Below are positions 53,063-62,409 of a DNA stretch of 64,000 bases, piece after piece (position 1 is the stretch's first letter; each line of letters starts with the position of its first letter). Location: contig JAEWSG010000039.1 of assembly GCA_023398495.1 (NCBI GenBank), positions 178,188 to 242,187 of the forward strand, written 5' to 3'. The translations under genes and the position numbers were made by a program. Source of the stretch: Bacillota bacterium (GTDB lineage Bacteria > Bacillota > Clostridia > Acetivibrionales > Acetivibrionaceae). The notes beneath the pieces were generated by a model. The model saw only the letters and a list, made by a program, of their open reading frames with translations, ran no database searches and had not been told where the DNA came from.

Positions 53063-53719
53063 ATGATAAATCATATTTCTGAAAATACTTCTTCAAAAGT
53101 GAATTGGAAAGGGAAAATTGTATCTATTCAACCTAGAACAAGAGTTTGGAGATATCTTACGGATAATCGAACTCATTATTACTTAGGGTACAATTTCTTT
53201 ATTGAAGGATGCAGCAGTGATGGTAAAAAGCAGTTTACAGTTGCAATTTCTGAAAAACAGCAATTAAGAAGTTTATTTCGGGTAGGTGATGAAATTGAAG
53301 GAACAGCATGGACAAAAAAATATGAAGAACGAGAATTTGCAGATTATTATAAAGCTGGTTCTTTAAAACTTTTGGATAGATTAGCTGAGAATCTTGAAGT
53401 AATAACACCACCATGGATAATGCTGCCTCCAACAATGCAGATATATGAAGAAAGAGGTGCAAGAATATTAAGTAAAAGTCTGTGGGAAACAAAATGTTTT
53501 AAATGTATTTGGGGAAATATGGCTAATGTTGAAATACAATGGGATTTTGATAAAGATATAAAAAAATATCGATTTGAAACTTTTTGTTATGGACCAAAAT
53601 CATGCGAATTTTACAAAATGGGTAGACCCCGTTCAGTTCCTTATAAAAATAGGCATTCAGCTATTGATGATGGATATTTAGACGAGCTTTGTACTGAAGG
53701 TAGAAATGAAAACGATTAA
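53063..53719 (+). CDS. Unidentified protein with OB-like N-terminus and Cys pairs
   Basis: 218 residues. The opening NWKGKIVSIQPRTRVWRYLT and LGYNFFIEG, with GDEIEGTAWTKKYEEREFAD, looks like an OB-fold. The C-terminus has CFKCIWGNMANVEIQWDF and FCYGPKSCEFYKMGRPRSVP, a possible zinc site. Family not recognised. It follows the KilA-N gene on the same strand. Confidence 0.5.
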   Translation: MINHISENTSSKVNWKGKIVSIQPRTRVWRYLTDNRTHYYLGYNFFIEGCSSDGKKQFTVAISEKQQLRSLFRVGDEIEGTAWTKKYEEREFADYYKAGSLKLLDRLAENLEVITPPWIMLPPTMQIYEERGARILSKSLWETKCFKCIWGNMANVEIQWDFDKDIKKYRFETFCYGPKSCEFYKMGRPRSVPYKNRHSAIDDGYLDELCTEGRNEND

Positions 53720-53895
53720 ATTTATATTGTAACTTAACTGCCCATTATCCATATAATGTGTAATTATTTATATAAAGTTTGAGACTTAGGTATTAATTTT
53801 TCGATTAAAAATGGATTACGAATCAAAAAAAGTAAAAAAGTATTAACAAAAACTTACTTTATATCCGCTTAGTAATTCAATAATTCAATTACTGG

Positions 53896-53945
53896 GGGCC
53901 ATGAAGGGTATATAATAAAAATTTATTGTATACCCTTCATGGCCC
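53896..53945 (+). repeat. Long hairpin, 24-bp arms
   Basis: GGGCCATGAAGGGTATA then TAATAAA, with the complementary arm (one mismatch) two bases later. A related but more degenerate hairpin is at 57417-57466, and the shared words are GGTATAT, ATAAAA and TTATTGTATAC. It sits in a gene-free stretch of about 530 bases (53720-54246). Confidence 0.75.
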
Positions 53946-54246
53946 TGACACTATAAGTCACTTAAGAGCATCTAAAGTGGTTGCTTCAGAGTCTCTTTAT
54001 GTAGACTTCGTCGGCTTTCTTAAAAGTGGAGGGCGGATTTTCCCTTGACTCTCTATGCCAGGCACCACGAAGATCACAGATTACAGGGCTTTCCAGTGTC
54101 TATCCAGTCTTTATTGTAATAATCAATTCTTAATACTCAAAAATAAAAAAACAGAAAATGTATTGACAGATAATTCTCTTGACGGTATCGTGTGCACCGA
54201 TATGAGAGCAGGCAGAGAGCCTGCATACGTTAAGGAGGTATTTTGT

Positions 54247-54459
54247 ATGGTTCGTTTATCTGAGGTATCAGCTTTTTGGATGGAAGATAGGTCTTCTTCT
54301 GTAGTTGTATCCGGTTCATGGCTTCGGAATTTCGGCTTTGAGCCTGGAAGAAAGATCATGGTTGATGTATCACAGGGTCAGATAGTTATCAAGCTTGTTG
54401 AGGCCGTAGACTGCGGTGGTGTGGAGGTTGAGGATCATGGGAAGGTATCATCATTCTAG
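54247..54459 (+). CDS. SymE-like protein (AbrB-fold)
   Basis: 70 residues from ATG 54247, which follows AAGGAGG by 8 bases; the frame is open upstream from 54055 but without a start signal. The pattern GSWLRNFGFEPGRKIMVDVS then QGQIVIKLVE is the SymE family core (AbrB-like fold). Escherichia coli SymE is a small toxin; clostridial members are less studied and may be regulators. It stands beside a ribbon-helix-helix-like gene. Confidence 0.7.
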   Translation: MVRLSEVSAFWMEDRSSSVVVSGSWLRNFGFEPGRKIMVDVSQGQIVIKLVEAVDCGGVEVEDHGKVSSF

Positions 54460-54566
54460 TACATATTACAGGAAGTATGGCAGCTTTGCCCGCTGCTTCC
54501 GCTTTACCCTATCTATCATTGAGTGGTTTATAAATCTTTAGTTCTATGAAGTATGGAGGTTTTTGT

Positions 54567-54899
54567 ATGTATAAGGTTAAGATTGTTACCAGTATTGATG
54601 AAGGGCTGTATGCTGCTGCAAGGTCTAGGGCTGCCCTTGAAGGTTCTACTGTCATCAGTGGAGTTATTGAGGATGCATTGAAGCTGTATTTTTCATTTGA
54701 TTCTGTTCAGGTGTGGGAGAAAGAACTTGAAGGCGGCTGGATGAATAAGCTGGTTGTCCGCCCCGGTAAGATCACTTTGGAAAGTATACGCAGCCGTAAG
54801 ATCATTAGCGTAAATGATCCTAAATGTTACTCTGATAGTGCCCTTTTAGATAAGGGCTGGAAGAGGGTCTGGAATCTTAAGAACAAGAGGGCTGTATAA
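54567..54899 (+). CDS. Ribbon-helix-helix-like small protein
   Basis: 110 residues from ATG 54567 (GGAGG 6 bases upstream). The N-terminal KVKIVTSIDEGLYAAARSRA then LEGSTVISGVIEDALKLYF resembles a ribbon-helix-helix DNA-binding domain. The C-terminal half is unidentified (RPGKITLESIRSRKIISVND). It may be the antitoxin or regulator of the SymE-like gene, but the pairing is a guess. Confidence 0.5.
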   Translation: MYKVKIVTSIDEGLYAAARSRAALEGSTVISGVIEDALKLYFSFDSVQVWEKELEGGWMNKLVVRPGKITLESIRSRKIISVNDPKCYSDSALLDKGWKRVWNLKNKRAV

Positions 54900-55040
54900 G
54901 TCCTCCTTCTTCTTTGAAGATTGTAGACAATAAGAAGTTCTATTATAATTACCGGGGCTTCGCAAAGACTCCTTTTCCATCTTATTTTCATATGTGATGA
55001 TAGTTATTTTTCTAATAAGGGTTTTTAAGTCAGGGATAAT

Positions 55041-55580
55041 GTGGATACTTCAACTGAGTTCCAACACACAAGGGATTTTATTGTATCTCACTGTATAAAA
55101 GAAATTAAGCACTGTAATGAGGAATTGGAAACTATAGAAGCGGAAATTAAAAATCACATGAAGCAATTTCCATACAAGCTTGAAACAATGCCCGGTATAG
55201 ATACAATAACGGCTGCAATGCTAATAAGTGAAATTGGAGATGTAAAAAGGTTTGCAAGTGCTGATAAGCTATCCCGGTATAGTGGAATTAGCCCTGTATC
55301 CTGTTCATCCGGTGACAAAGATAAAGATTTTAGAAACAAACAAGGCAATAGAAGGCTTTACGAAATATTTAGAAATATAGCAGCAAGAAGTATATCCAAA
55401 GGTAGAGACAAACAAAGCCCGGTAAATGATACTTTCCTTGTATATTACAATAAGAAAATATCTCAGGGCAAAACTAAGCGTCAGGCACTAATATCAGTAA
55501 TGAGGCAAATACTAAAAATCATCTATAGTATGATGATCAATCAAAGAGAATATATAAAGCCAACTATTCCCAAAACTTAA
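55041..55580 (+). pseudogene. IS110-family transposase, C-terminal remnant
   Basis: 179 residues, equal to the C-terminal half of IS110 transposases (about 400). It has MPGIDTITAAMLISEIGDVK, FASADKLSRYSGISPVSCSS, GNRRLYEIFRNIAARSI. The N-terminal RuvC-like catalytic domain is missing, so it is inactive. It stands immediately before the truncated RHS fragment and may have caused that truncation. Confidence 0.85.
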
Positions 55581-55664
55581 TACACATGATAGTATATATA
55601 TGAGTCCTGCATCTGTAGGGCTTATATATTTGCTATCATGACAAACAAAACACTATAAACAAGG

Positions 55665-56681
55665 TGCTTTAATAAAAACCCCAATGAATTACATAATTAT
55701 GGCCACGGGGATGTGGTGGGGCTTGCGAATTCAAGGGGTACAGTGGTTAATTCATATAAGTATGATGCATTCGGTAATACTGTTGAACCCAAGGAGCAAA
55801 TTTCCAACCGCTTCCGCTATGCCGGAGAGCAATTTGACCCGATAACAGGACAGTATTATTTAAGGGCTAGGTTCTACAATCCGGTTGTAGGTAGGTTTAC
55901 ACAGGAGGATACCTATAGAGGCGATGGATTAAACCTATATAGTTATGTACAGAATAACCCAATAAACTATTATGATCCAAGTGGATATAGTAGCGTTTGT
56001 AGTGGTAAAAGTGATCCATATTCAAAAAAAGGTGAGTTTTCAAGAAAGAATTTACTTAAGCTGCCTAGCTTTAAAAAGACAATGAAGCCAATACTAGCAA
56101 AGCATGGGCTTACTGTAAAAGAGTTTAACAAATTGCGTAGAACTCCAACTCACATGCTTACAGATGGGCAAGCCGCAAAGCTTAGAAAAATTCGAGAGGA
56201 AATACCTTTAACTGATGATACAGTTATGCAGAAAATTTTAACTAAAGATCAAGGTGAAAACTATAAATGGCCTACTGTCCAAGGTTATGTTACACGAGCA
56301 CAAGACACAACAAACTTAAACACACCAAGAAGGATATATGATGGATTAAGACTTGATTATAGTGGTACACAATTTACCAAAAAAGATGATTGTGTTATGG
56401 CTATACGTTTTAGAGCCTCACAAACTGATAAAATTCATATTCCGTTTGGTGGAATTAATGATAAAGGTTTGGCTAAAATGAAAGGTACTGTAAAAGAGGG
56501 CAGCCCATTTACAGGCAATGGTTTTACACTGGCAAACAATGCTGTTGCACCTGAATACAAGATATTTGGAACAGATGCAGTTACGTTGCCGAAGGGAGCG
56601 GAAATGTATAAGATTAATAGCGATGGAACGGAAGATCTATATAAAGTATTTAATGGAACAAGCTTTGTTGACCCTCTTTAG
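55665..56681 (+). pseudogene. Orphan RHS C-terminus with unidentified toxin tip
   Basis: 339 open codons with no start. It begins HNYGHGDVVGLANSRGTVVN and runs into the RHS core NRFRYAGEQFDPITGQYYLR, FTQEDTYRGDGLNLYSYVQN, DPSGYSSVCSGKSDPY. That core is nearly identical in protein and very close in DNA to 42660-42950 of the full RHS gene. After SGY comes a different tip of about 230 residues, with YVTRAQDTTNLNTPRRIYDG, SPFTGNGFTLANNAVAPEYK and LPKGAEMYKINSDGTE. The last part resembles ADP-ribosyltransferase-type tips, with low certainty. It has all the marks of an orphan tip that can replace the expressed one by recombination in the core. Confidence 0.8.
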
Positions 56682-56723
56682 CAAATAATATACTAAAATA
56701 AAATTATAGTAAAGAATGTGGGG

Positions 56724-57164
56724 ATGAAAAAATTGAAACTGGGAAGATATGCGGTATATAGAGGGATAGAATATAATGCTGATTTAACTTCAAAGGTAAA
56801 TGGTAAAAGTGCAATAGAACTACGTTCTGGAAAAGAAGAAACTGTTAATATAGGGTTTATAAAAGATAAATTTGGTGATTTTGTTAAAAAAGTTACTATT
56901 GATGAACTTGAACAAGCTTATTCTGTAACCACTAGAGGGGTATATAAAGGAATTTCTTATGCTTTGATTTTAGAGGAAGATTCAAAAGTCCTTATAGTGG
57001 AAGATGATGAATCAAGGGCTAAGCAATTTGGATTCAAATTTGTTGAACGTGGAGTTTATGAAAAATGGGTGGATAAAAATGAACTAGAAAGAATCTGGGA
57101 AGAAAAAGAAGGGATATGGGGCTTTAAAACTCCTGAAAATGCTGTTACTATCATAAAGGTATAA
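56724..57164 (+). CDS. Putative immunity protein for the orphan RHS tip
   Basis: 146 residues. Starts MKKLKLGRYAVYRGIEYNAD; ATG 56724 chosen, with GTG 56718 also possible. Beta-rich, with two similar halves (RYAVYRGIEYNADL and RGVYKGISYALILEE), suggesting an internal repeat. It lies 42 bases after the toxin stop, as immunity genes do. The 3' flank contains the same hairpin-plus-flank found after the other immunity gene. Confidence 0.55.
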   Translation: MKKLKLGRYAVYRGIEYNADLTSKVNGKSAIELRSGKEETVNIGFIKDKFGDFVKKVTIDELEQAYSVTTRGVYKGISYALILEEDSKVLIVEDDESRAKQFGFKFVERGVYEKWVDKNELERIWEEKEGIWGFKTPENAVTIIKV

Positions 57165-57554
57165 TTAAAAGGGTATGCAATAACAATTATAGGCTGGGGT
57201 TTTCCAGTCTTCTCTATGCCACAAAAATATAACTTGGGAAGCGGTTGAGAGTTGATAATATTGAATATCAGCTAGCACAAAACAAGTTTGATATTTGATA
57301 TCCTTATGCGGGAGTTGGTAAGGTAAAGTTCAAAAAATAGTTAATGACAATACAAGGGTTATTCAATAGAATGATCAGTGTTAGCTGTAAATTAGATTTT
57401 TCATATTCGTCTTATAAGTAGGGGTAAGGTATATCATAAAATATTATTGTATACTTCGCGCCTACTGACTTTGATGTCTGATTAAAATCAATATTCAAGT
57501 ATTTAACTTGACAGTATAGGAACTTGCATTTTAGTCCCTAGTCTTAGTATATAG
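57165..57554 (+). other. Cassette 3' flank and decayed DNA
   Basis: The first ~60 bases (hairpin GGCTGGGG...CCAGTCT, then CACAAAAATATAACTTGG) match the 43762-43810 flank of the main RHS cassette. Near 57296-57320 the words GATAT and TATGCGGGAGTTGGTAA repeat the start of the minus-strand deaminase fragment at 44221, here on the plus strand. No gene is present. Confidence 0.55.
57417..57466 (+). repeat. Hairpin related to 53896-53945
   Basis: AGTAGGGGTAAGGTATAT...TTGTATACTTCGCGCCTACT: degenerate arms around ATAAAATATTATT. The centre matches the 53896 hairpin; the outer arms differ. Confidence 0.5.
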
Positions 57555-58001
57555 GTTAAAAAATATAAAATATATATCACCAAAATAAAATTTTTGATTG
57601 GATTGCAAGATTTGTATAAAATGAAGTGGAATATATGGCTAGAAGGGCGGATTATAGTTAAAGCAGAAGAAGAAAAGGACAACGGCGAGGGTTTTAGTAT
57701 TAAAATTAAACTTGGAGCATCAAGATATTATTATGTAAAGGTAGGCCACAAAGATTCGAAATCTGATTTGGATGATTATACTATAAAGGTAACTGATATG
57801 ACAGCAGTTGGTGATTTAAACAGAGCTGGAACTTTCAATTCAATTGATTTTGGTTATATGAGAATGTACTTGCTTGGATTGAAAAAGAATTTTACATACG
57901 AAGAACTAAAGATTGTTGATGTTGATGGCAATGGTTCAATCAATTCGGTTGACTTTGCCATTATGAGGCAGGTACTTATTGGGATGAGAGATGGGTTTTA
58001 A
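57555..58001 (+). pseudogene. Dockerin-containing protein, 5'-truncated
   Basis: The frame is open from 57555 with no ribosome binding site or signal peptide. The C-terminal ~62 residues form a type I dockerin: GDLNRAGTFNSIDFGYMRMY and VDVDGNGSINSVDFAIMRQV, two calcium-binding loop/helix repeats. The first loop is altered (DLNRAGTFN instead of D-x-N-x-DG-x-[IV]-N), so calcium binding may be weaker. It is the tail of a cellulosomal or surface enzyme whose catalytic part is gone. Confidence 0.7.
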
Positions 58002-58141
58002 GTTGATTAGAAGATATATTGAACTGGAATGCAAGCTTTATTATAATCTAAAGGAGTATTGCCCTTATACAACTAGCTGGGCTATCAGACTTTTAAATTT
58101 CGCAAGTCGTTGACCTGCTTTTTATTTGCTTTTCCCGGTAG

Positions 58142-58176
58142 TAAAAAGGGAATTACTATTTCGTAGTAATTCCCTT
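58142..58176 (-). terminator. Terminator of the dockerin/Ig-like gene
   Basis: AAGGGAATTACT pairs with AGTAATTCCCTT around a 7-base loop. Read on the minus strand it is followed by TTTTTAC, about 20 bases after the stop of the gene at 58197-58937. Confidence 0.8.
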
Positions 58177-58196
58177 GATAATCCAATTGTTTTGAT

Positions 58197-58937
58197 TTAC
58201 CTCGGTGTTGGTGCCGGTGTTGGCGTATTTGGTGAAGTTGTCCTCTGCGGCCCTCCATTATTTGAGATCATTGCTTTTGCAGTATATTCACACGCACTAT
58301 ATTCTTCGTCTCCATCAAAGTATATACCTATATCAACCTCATAGGTACGAAACGGCACTTGATCTGTATGTGCTTGACGAAATGAAAAAGTTGCAAAACC
58401 GTTTTCATCAGTTTCAGTAGGGTTTTCAATATTATAAAACTCACCAGGCTTATTACATCCTACTTTTTTTCCTCCTAGTGGGTTTCCAGCTTCATCACGT
58501 AGTATAACCGAGAATTCCAATATAGCGAACGGAGAGTTTGCTACTAAATATAACGGTTCGTATTCTACCGTTGTTATAACCGTATTTACCTTTTTGTGAA
58601 CTTTTGGAAATTTTGTTCCTTCTAAAAGCCTCATTCTAAAATATGCAAAGTCTATGGAGTTAATCATACCATCTCCATTAACATCCGCTTCCCATAAACG
58701 TTGCCCAATATCTCTAAATTCCTCCATGCCAAGTAGATATGCCCTGATGCTTCCATAATCTAACGAGTTAACCTTACCATCCCGGTTTACGTCTCCTACA
58801 TCATATACCGCATTTACATTTACTTGCTTTTCAGTAGCTGCAGCAGTTAATGGCGAAATCATAACTCCTATGAGTACTAAAACCATGATCCATACATAGT
58901 ACTTCTGTTTGCATGAAACTAGCATTAAATTTCTCAT
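58197..58937 (-). CDS. Secreted protein with N-terminal dockerin and Ig-like domain
   Basis: 246 residues. Signal peptide (WIMVLVLIGVMISPLTAAA) with cleavage near residue 34. Unusually, the type I dockerin comes first (about 46-110): GDVNRDGKVNSLDYGSIRAY and ADVNGDGMINSIDFAYFRMR. It is followed by an Ig/CnaB-like domain with a GNPLGGKKVGCNKPGEF and TDENGFATFSF pattern (about 120-225), and a short Pro/Thr tail. It would dock to a cohesin on a cellulosome scaffold; no catalytic domain is present. The Ig-like part may bind carbohydrate or act as spacer. Confidence 0.75.
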   Translation of the reverse strand: MRNLMLVSCKQKYYVWIMVLVLIGVMISPLTAAATEKQVNVNAVYDVGDVNRDGKVNSLDYGSIRAYLLGMEEFRDIGQRLWEADVNGDGMINSIDFAYFRMRLLEGTKFPKVHKKVNTVITTVEYEPLYLVANSPFAILEFSVILRDEAGNPLGGKKVGCNKPGEFYNIENPTETDENGFATFSFRQAHTDQVPFRTYEVDIGIYFDGDEEYSACEYTAKAMISNNGGPQRTTSPNTPTPAPTPR

Positions 58938-59124
58938 AACTATACCTCCCCTAAAATCAAACTGTGAAACCTAATATTTCCTAAATGCCCTAAAATAATC
59001 CTATCACAGACCAATATTATCAACAAGTGCTTTATGTAAATCAACAACGAAAAAGAATGAAAATATGGCTCAGAAATGTTATTCATGTTTCTGGTAAACC
59101 ACCACATGGGAAAAGGGGACTAAG

Positions 59125-59250
59125 TTGAATACAGGAGACCTTGTGCAATATAAGGGCAAGATTTACATATGCCGCTCTGCTCATGTGAGCCAAATATTTA
59201 GACACTTAGAAATACGACTGAACAACGGGTTGCTTATCTATAATATTTAG
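59125..59250 (+). CDS. Possible 41-residue protein or remnant
   Basis: A TTG start after AAAAGGGG gives NTGDLVQYKGKIYICRSAHV and ends with LNNGLLIYNI. It looks like a small SH3/KOW-type piece. No homologue recognised; it could be a leftover of a larger gene. It lies in a gap (58938-59354) that otherwise holds nothing. Confidence 0.25.
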   Translation: MNTGDLVQYKGKIYICRSAHVSQIFRHLEIRLNNGLLIYNI

Positions 59251-59354
59251 TACCTTAACCCAATGAAGTGCTATAAAAGTTAAACTTGTTTACTGAAAAT
59301 TAACATGATACATTAATGTCAAATCTATAAAAAGACTAGGAGGATAAAGATCTT

Positions 59355-60062
59355 ATGAAAAAAATATTAAGTTCAATTATTGTTTTTATGCTTTTGTTTA
59401 GTTCGGTATGTTTAACCTCGGTGTATGCTGCTGATAAGCTTGACAAAGAAATATTTGCTTATGAGCTATACAAAGAGAAAAATCCCGATGTACTAAATCA
59501 TTTTGGTGATAATTATAATAAAATCATTGATCACTGGCTAAAAGCTGGAATTAAAGAAGGAAGACAAGGTTCCTACGTTTTTGATGCCAAGTTTTACTTA
59601 AATAAGTATGATGATTTAAAGAGAGCATTTGGTACCGATTATAAAAAAGCTTATGAGCATTATAAAAAGTATGGGATTAAGGAGGGTAGAATTGCACATC
59701 CAAACGGGTTATTTACAGGAAATACTACAGGAAATACTACAGAAGCACCTAAATCTACAACAATCATAGTAAGAAGTGAACTGATCAAATTATCGAGTAA
59801 CTTTATGTATTGGAATTATCATGTTTCAAATACTTATAGAACTGTCGTTACTGCAAAAGCTCCTGGTACTGTCCGAAAGAATGTTTTGATTTCGTCTATA
59901 GTGGATCCACGCACAGGAGATCTGCTCAACATCTATGACTATATAGATGTTTATACTGAAAAAAGGCCTAATACACAAATAATTACAATAATAACTCATC
60001 AAGCTTTATTCGGAGGAGACCGTATTCATCAAGTCACAGAATACGTTTATGTTCCTATTTAG
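59355..60062 (+). CDS. Secreted protein with two tandem 40-residue repeats
   Basis: 235 residues. Signal peptide with cleavage after VYAA (residue about 25). Two repeats follow at about 33-117: LYKEKNPDVLNHFGDNYNKI...GIKEGR and YLNKYDDLKRAFGTDYKKAY...GIKEGR. Each has the pattern Y-x-x-x-[NY]-PD/DDL...FG...HY/HW...GIKEGR seen in secreted bacterial repeat proteins of unknown role. A Thr-rich linker (TGNTTGNTTEAPKST) leads to a beta-rich C-terminus. No dockerin. GGAGG precedes the ATG. Confidence 0.65.
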   Translation: MKKILSSIIVFMLLFSSVCLTSVYAADKLDKEIFAYELYKEKNPDVLNHFGDNYNKIIDHWLKAGIKEGRQGSYVFDAKFYLNKYDDLKRAFGTDYKKAYEHYKKYGIKEGRIAHPNGLFTGNTTGNTTEAPKSTTIIVRSELIKLSSNFMYWNYHVSNTYRTVVTAKAPGTVRKNVLISSIVDPRTGDLLNIYDYIDVYTEKRPNTQIITIITHQALFGGDRIHQVTEYVYVPI

Positions 60063-60219
60063 ACAAAGTGAACTTCTTAGTATAAAAACTTTTTATATGG
60101 CTTAAAAGGAGAGCTGAATATCTATAACTGCAAAGTTTGCAGGTGCATACTTATATATTAGAACGTTTGTTTAGCGAAAATTGTGAAAAAGGAATGTTAG
60201 CACTAATAATTTTATAAAA

Positions 60220-60252
60220 AAACCCGGACTGGTTAAAGTTCCGGGTTTTTTT
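60220..60252 (+). terminator. Bidirectional terminator
   Basis: AACCCGGAC / GTTCCGGGTT stem with A tract before and T tract after. It lies between two convergent genes and would serve both strands. Confidence 0.88.
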
Positions 60253-60279
60253 ATATCAACAAGTTGATAAACTATAAGA

Positions 60280-61860
60280 TTATCCTGGGAAAGATGAAAT
60301 CATACCTAATAAATATTGTCTCATATATGCAAAGTCTATAGAGTTCACTTGTCCATTTGCATCAACATCAGCATTGGAAAGGTTTGTTCCTGTAAGCAGG
60401 GTTAAACCAAGCAAATGTAATCTAAATGCTGCCAGATCCAACGAATTGATGTTTCCATCGCTGTTTACATCACCTAGATTTGCTGGTTTATTTCCTCCAG
60501 CAAATGTAAACCAATCAATGTTCACAGCACCTGAAAACACAAGATATAAATCGTTTACCCCTGTAACTCCACTAATATCACAGATTTGTTCCTGATATGT
60601 ATTCCAATCGCCTGTTGTTGCTACAGGTAATTTACCTATAAGGGTACCGGACGGACTATTTAATCTTAATTCAATATTGGCAGTAAGTTGATCTGCAACA
60701 AGTGCCTTGAATGAAGTTGCTCCACTTCCGAAGTCGATATTTTTATATGCTACATAATCACCATTGGCAATATAGCCTAAACCTTTTCCGGTTTCAGCAG
60801 GTATTTCTTGAATTTGTGCACCATTAAAATCGTTGTACTCCTCTGCTTCTATTTTGGTAAAAGCAGATCTCTTACCAGGTGTAGGAGTAGGTGTAACTGG
60901 GGTGGTGTCTTTAAATAAATCAGGTAATATGTTATATATGTACTGATTAACATAACCCCACCAATGTGTGCCACCATTAGCTACCATAAAATAGAAGTTT
61001 CCCTCTTTTGGATCACCTGAGTATTTGAAAGTATCTGTTATTTTTTTCATTTCATCCATTTGAGGTTTCATATTAGGATATGCAATATCGTCGCTACCTG
61101 TAGCACAGAACAACTTGTAGTCTTGTGGGGCTTTATAACCGGATTTTCTTGCAACATTTGCCAGATACTCTGCAGTTTCTTTAGGTTTACTGCCTCCAGC
61201 TGTCCCACCAAGTGCCCAACAGTCACCACTTAACGGCATATAATATTTGATATAGTCAAGGCAATTAATAAATGTGTACCAGGTACATACCGAACCCATT
61301 GAGAATCCCCCAAATGCCCTGTGCTCTCTTGAAGCCTTCATATCAGCAGTGCTTTTTGAATTTAAATAGGTATTATATTTGGTTTCAACCAAAGGAATAA
61401 GAGTTTTGGTTAACTCCTCATGGAAATAAGCCACATCATTTCTACCTTTGTTAAATGAAGGTGTAACAACTATAACAGGTTCAATATCTCCCTTGGCAAT
61501 CATATTGTCAATTATTACCTTTAGTTCTTTGTTCTGACCTGGTCCGCCGAATAATAGATTCTCATCTTCGCCGCCACCGTGCATCAAATATACGACGTTA
61601 TACTTTTTAGAAGTATTAGATTGGTTGTACCCGTTAGGAAGATAGACGTTAAAGTATTTAACATCGTTACCCCAAGTGTAATTTAACTTTTCAATAGTAC
61701 CTGGCTTTGAGCTAAGTGTTTTGTACCCACTAGGGAGTGGTTTGTAAGATTTCTCACTAGCTGCAAATACTGATAGGTTAACGGTAGCCAGAATGCTGAG
61801 AACCATGATGCTCGACAGAATAAAACACAACCCCTTTTTAAAACCTTTTTTCACTAGCAT
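60280..61860 (-). CDS. Cellulosomal feruloyl esterase: CE1 + CBM6 + dockerin
   Basis: 526 residues. Signal peptide of about 32 residues. The CE1 domain (about 40-305) has the nucleophile GFSMGS (family GxSxG), acid in GSDDIAYP and His in GGTHWWG. It matches the esterase module of clostridial XynZ, which frees ferulate from arabinoxylan. A Pro/Thr linker leads to a CBM6 (about 330-450: KIEAEEYNDFNGAQIQEIP; YVAYKNIDFG; VNIDWFTFAGG). A C-terminal type I dockerin has GDVNSDGNINSLDLAAFRLH and ADVDANGQVNSIDFAYMRQY. The dockerin anchors it to a cellulosome scaffold. GGAGG lies upstream of the ATG. Confidence 0.92.
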   Translation of the reverse strand: MLVKKGFKKGLCFILSSIMVLSILATVNLSVFAASEKSYKPLPSGYKTLSSKPGTIEKLNYTWGNDVKYFNVYLPNGYNQSNTSKKYNVVYLMHGGGEDENLLFGGPGQNKELKVIIDNMIAKGDIEPVIVVTPSFNKGRNDVAYFHEELTKTLIPLVETKYNTYLNSKSTADMKASREHRAFGGFSMGSVCTWYTFINCLDYIKYYMPLSGDCWALGGTAGGSKPKETAEYLANVARKSGYKAPQDYKLFCATGSDDIAYPNMKPQMDEMKKITDTFKYSGDPKEGNFYFMVANGGTHWWGYVNQYIYNILPDLFKDTTPVTPTPTPGKRSAFTKIEAEEYNDFNGAQIQEIPAETGKGLGYIANGDYVAYKNIDFGSGATSFKALVADQLTANIELRLNSPSGTLIGKLPVATTGDWNTYQEQICDISGVTGVNDLYLVFSGAVNIDWFTFAGGNKPANLGDVNSDGNINSLDLAAFRLHLLGLTLLTGTNLSNADVDANGQVNSIDFAYMRQYLLGMISSFPG

Positions 61861-62409
61861 TGTAAATCCTCCTTTAAAAATAAATTATATTAATACTTTC
61901 AAAACCTTGTTATATAAATTGTGAAAATGATTTTACAATGAAAAATTGAGTTATTACCATATATCTAGAGCACATTTTATAATCATTATATAACCTTTTG
62001 TAAAAATATAAAAGTAATATAATTACATTTTTTCTTGGACAGATAAAATCTAAATGATATAATAAATAATAAAAATACAGAGAAAAAATGTTCGATTTTA
62101 TCAGGAAAAGAAAAATACATAAAATAAAGGAATGGCAAAAACGGTATATTTGGTGCAACAAACCCCGGGGAATTACTACTTTCAAAAAGTAAAACAAGGA
62201 AAGTATTTGTCAGCATCAATACCATTATTCAACCATTTAAGTATTATTTACAATTGGGCATTTTATTTGCAATGTATCTTTTTACAATGGTCTTTGCTTT
62301 ACTATATAATTTACAGGAAATAAATAAATAGTTCATCGTGATTTGTATAGGCAATAACTGTGTAGAACTTTTTTAAATGAAATTGTTCTTACAATCATTT
62401 GTTGCATTA
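61861..62409 (+). other. Non-coding AT-rich gap
   Basis: About 550 bases between the esterase gene and the lipoprotein gene, both on the minus strand. It contains the upstream region of the esterase. No convincing gene, structure or repeat was seen. Confidence 0.4.

Noticed and set aside
53996..54246. Possible c-di-GMP riboswitch upstream of the SymE-like gene
   Set aside because: Neither strand shows the conserved GGGCAAA and GACGCAAAGC elements.
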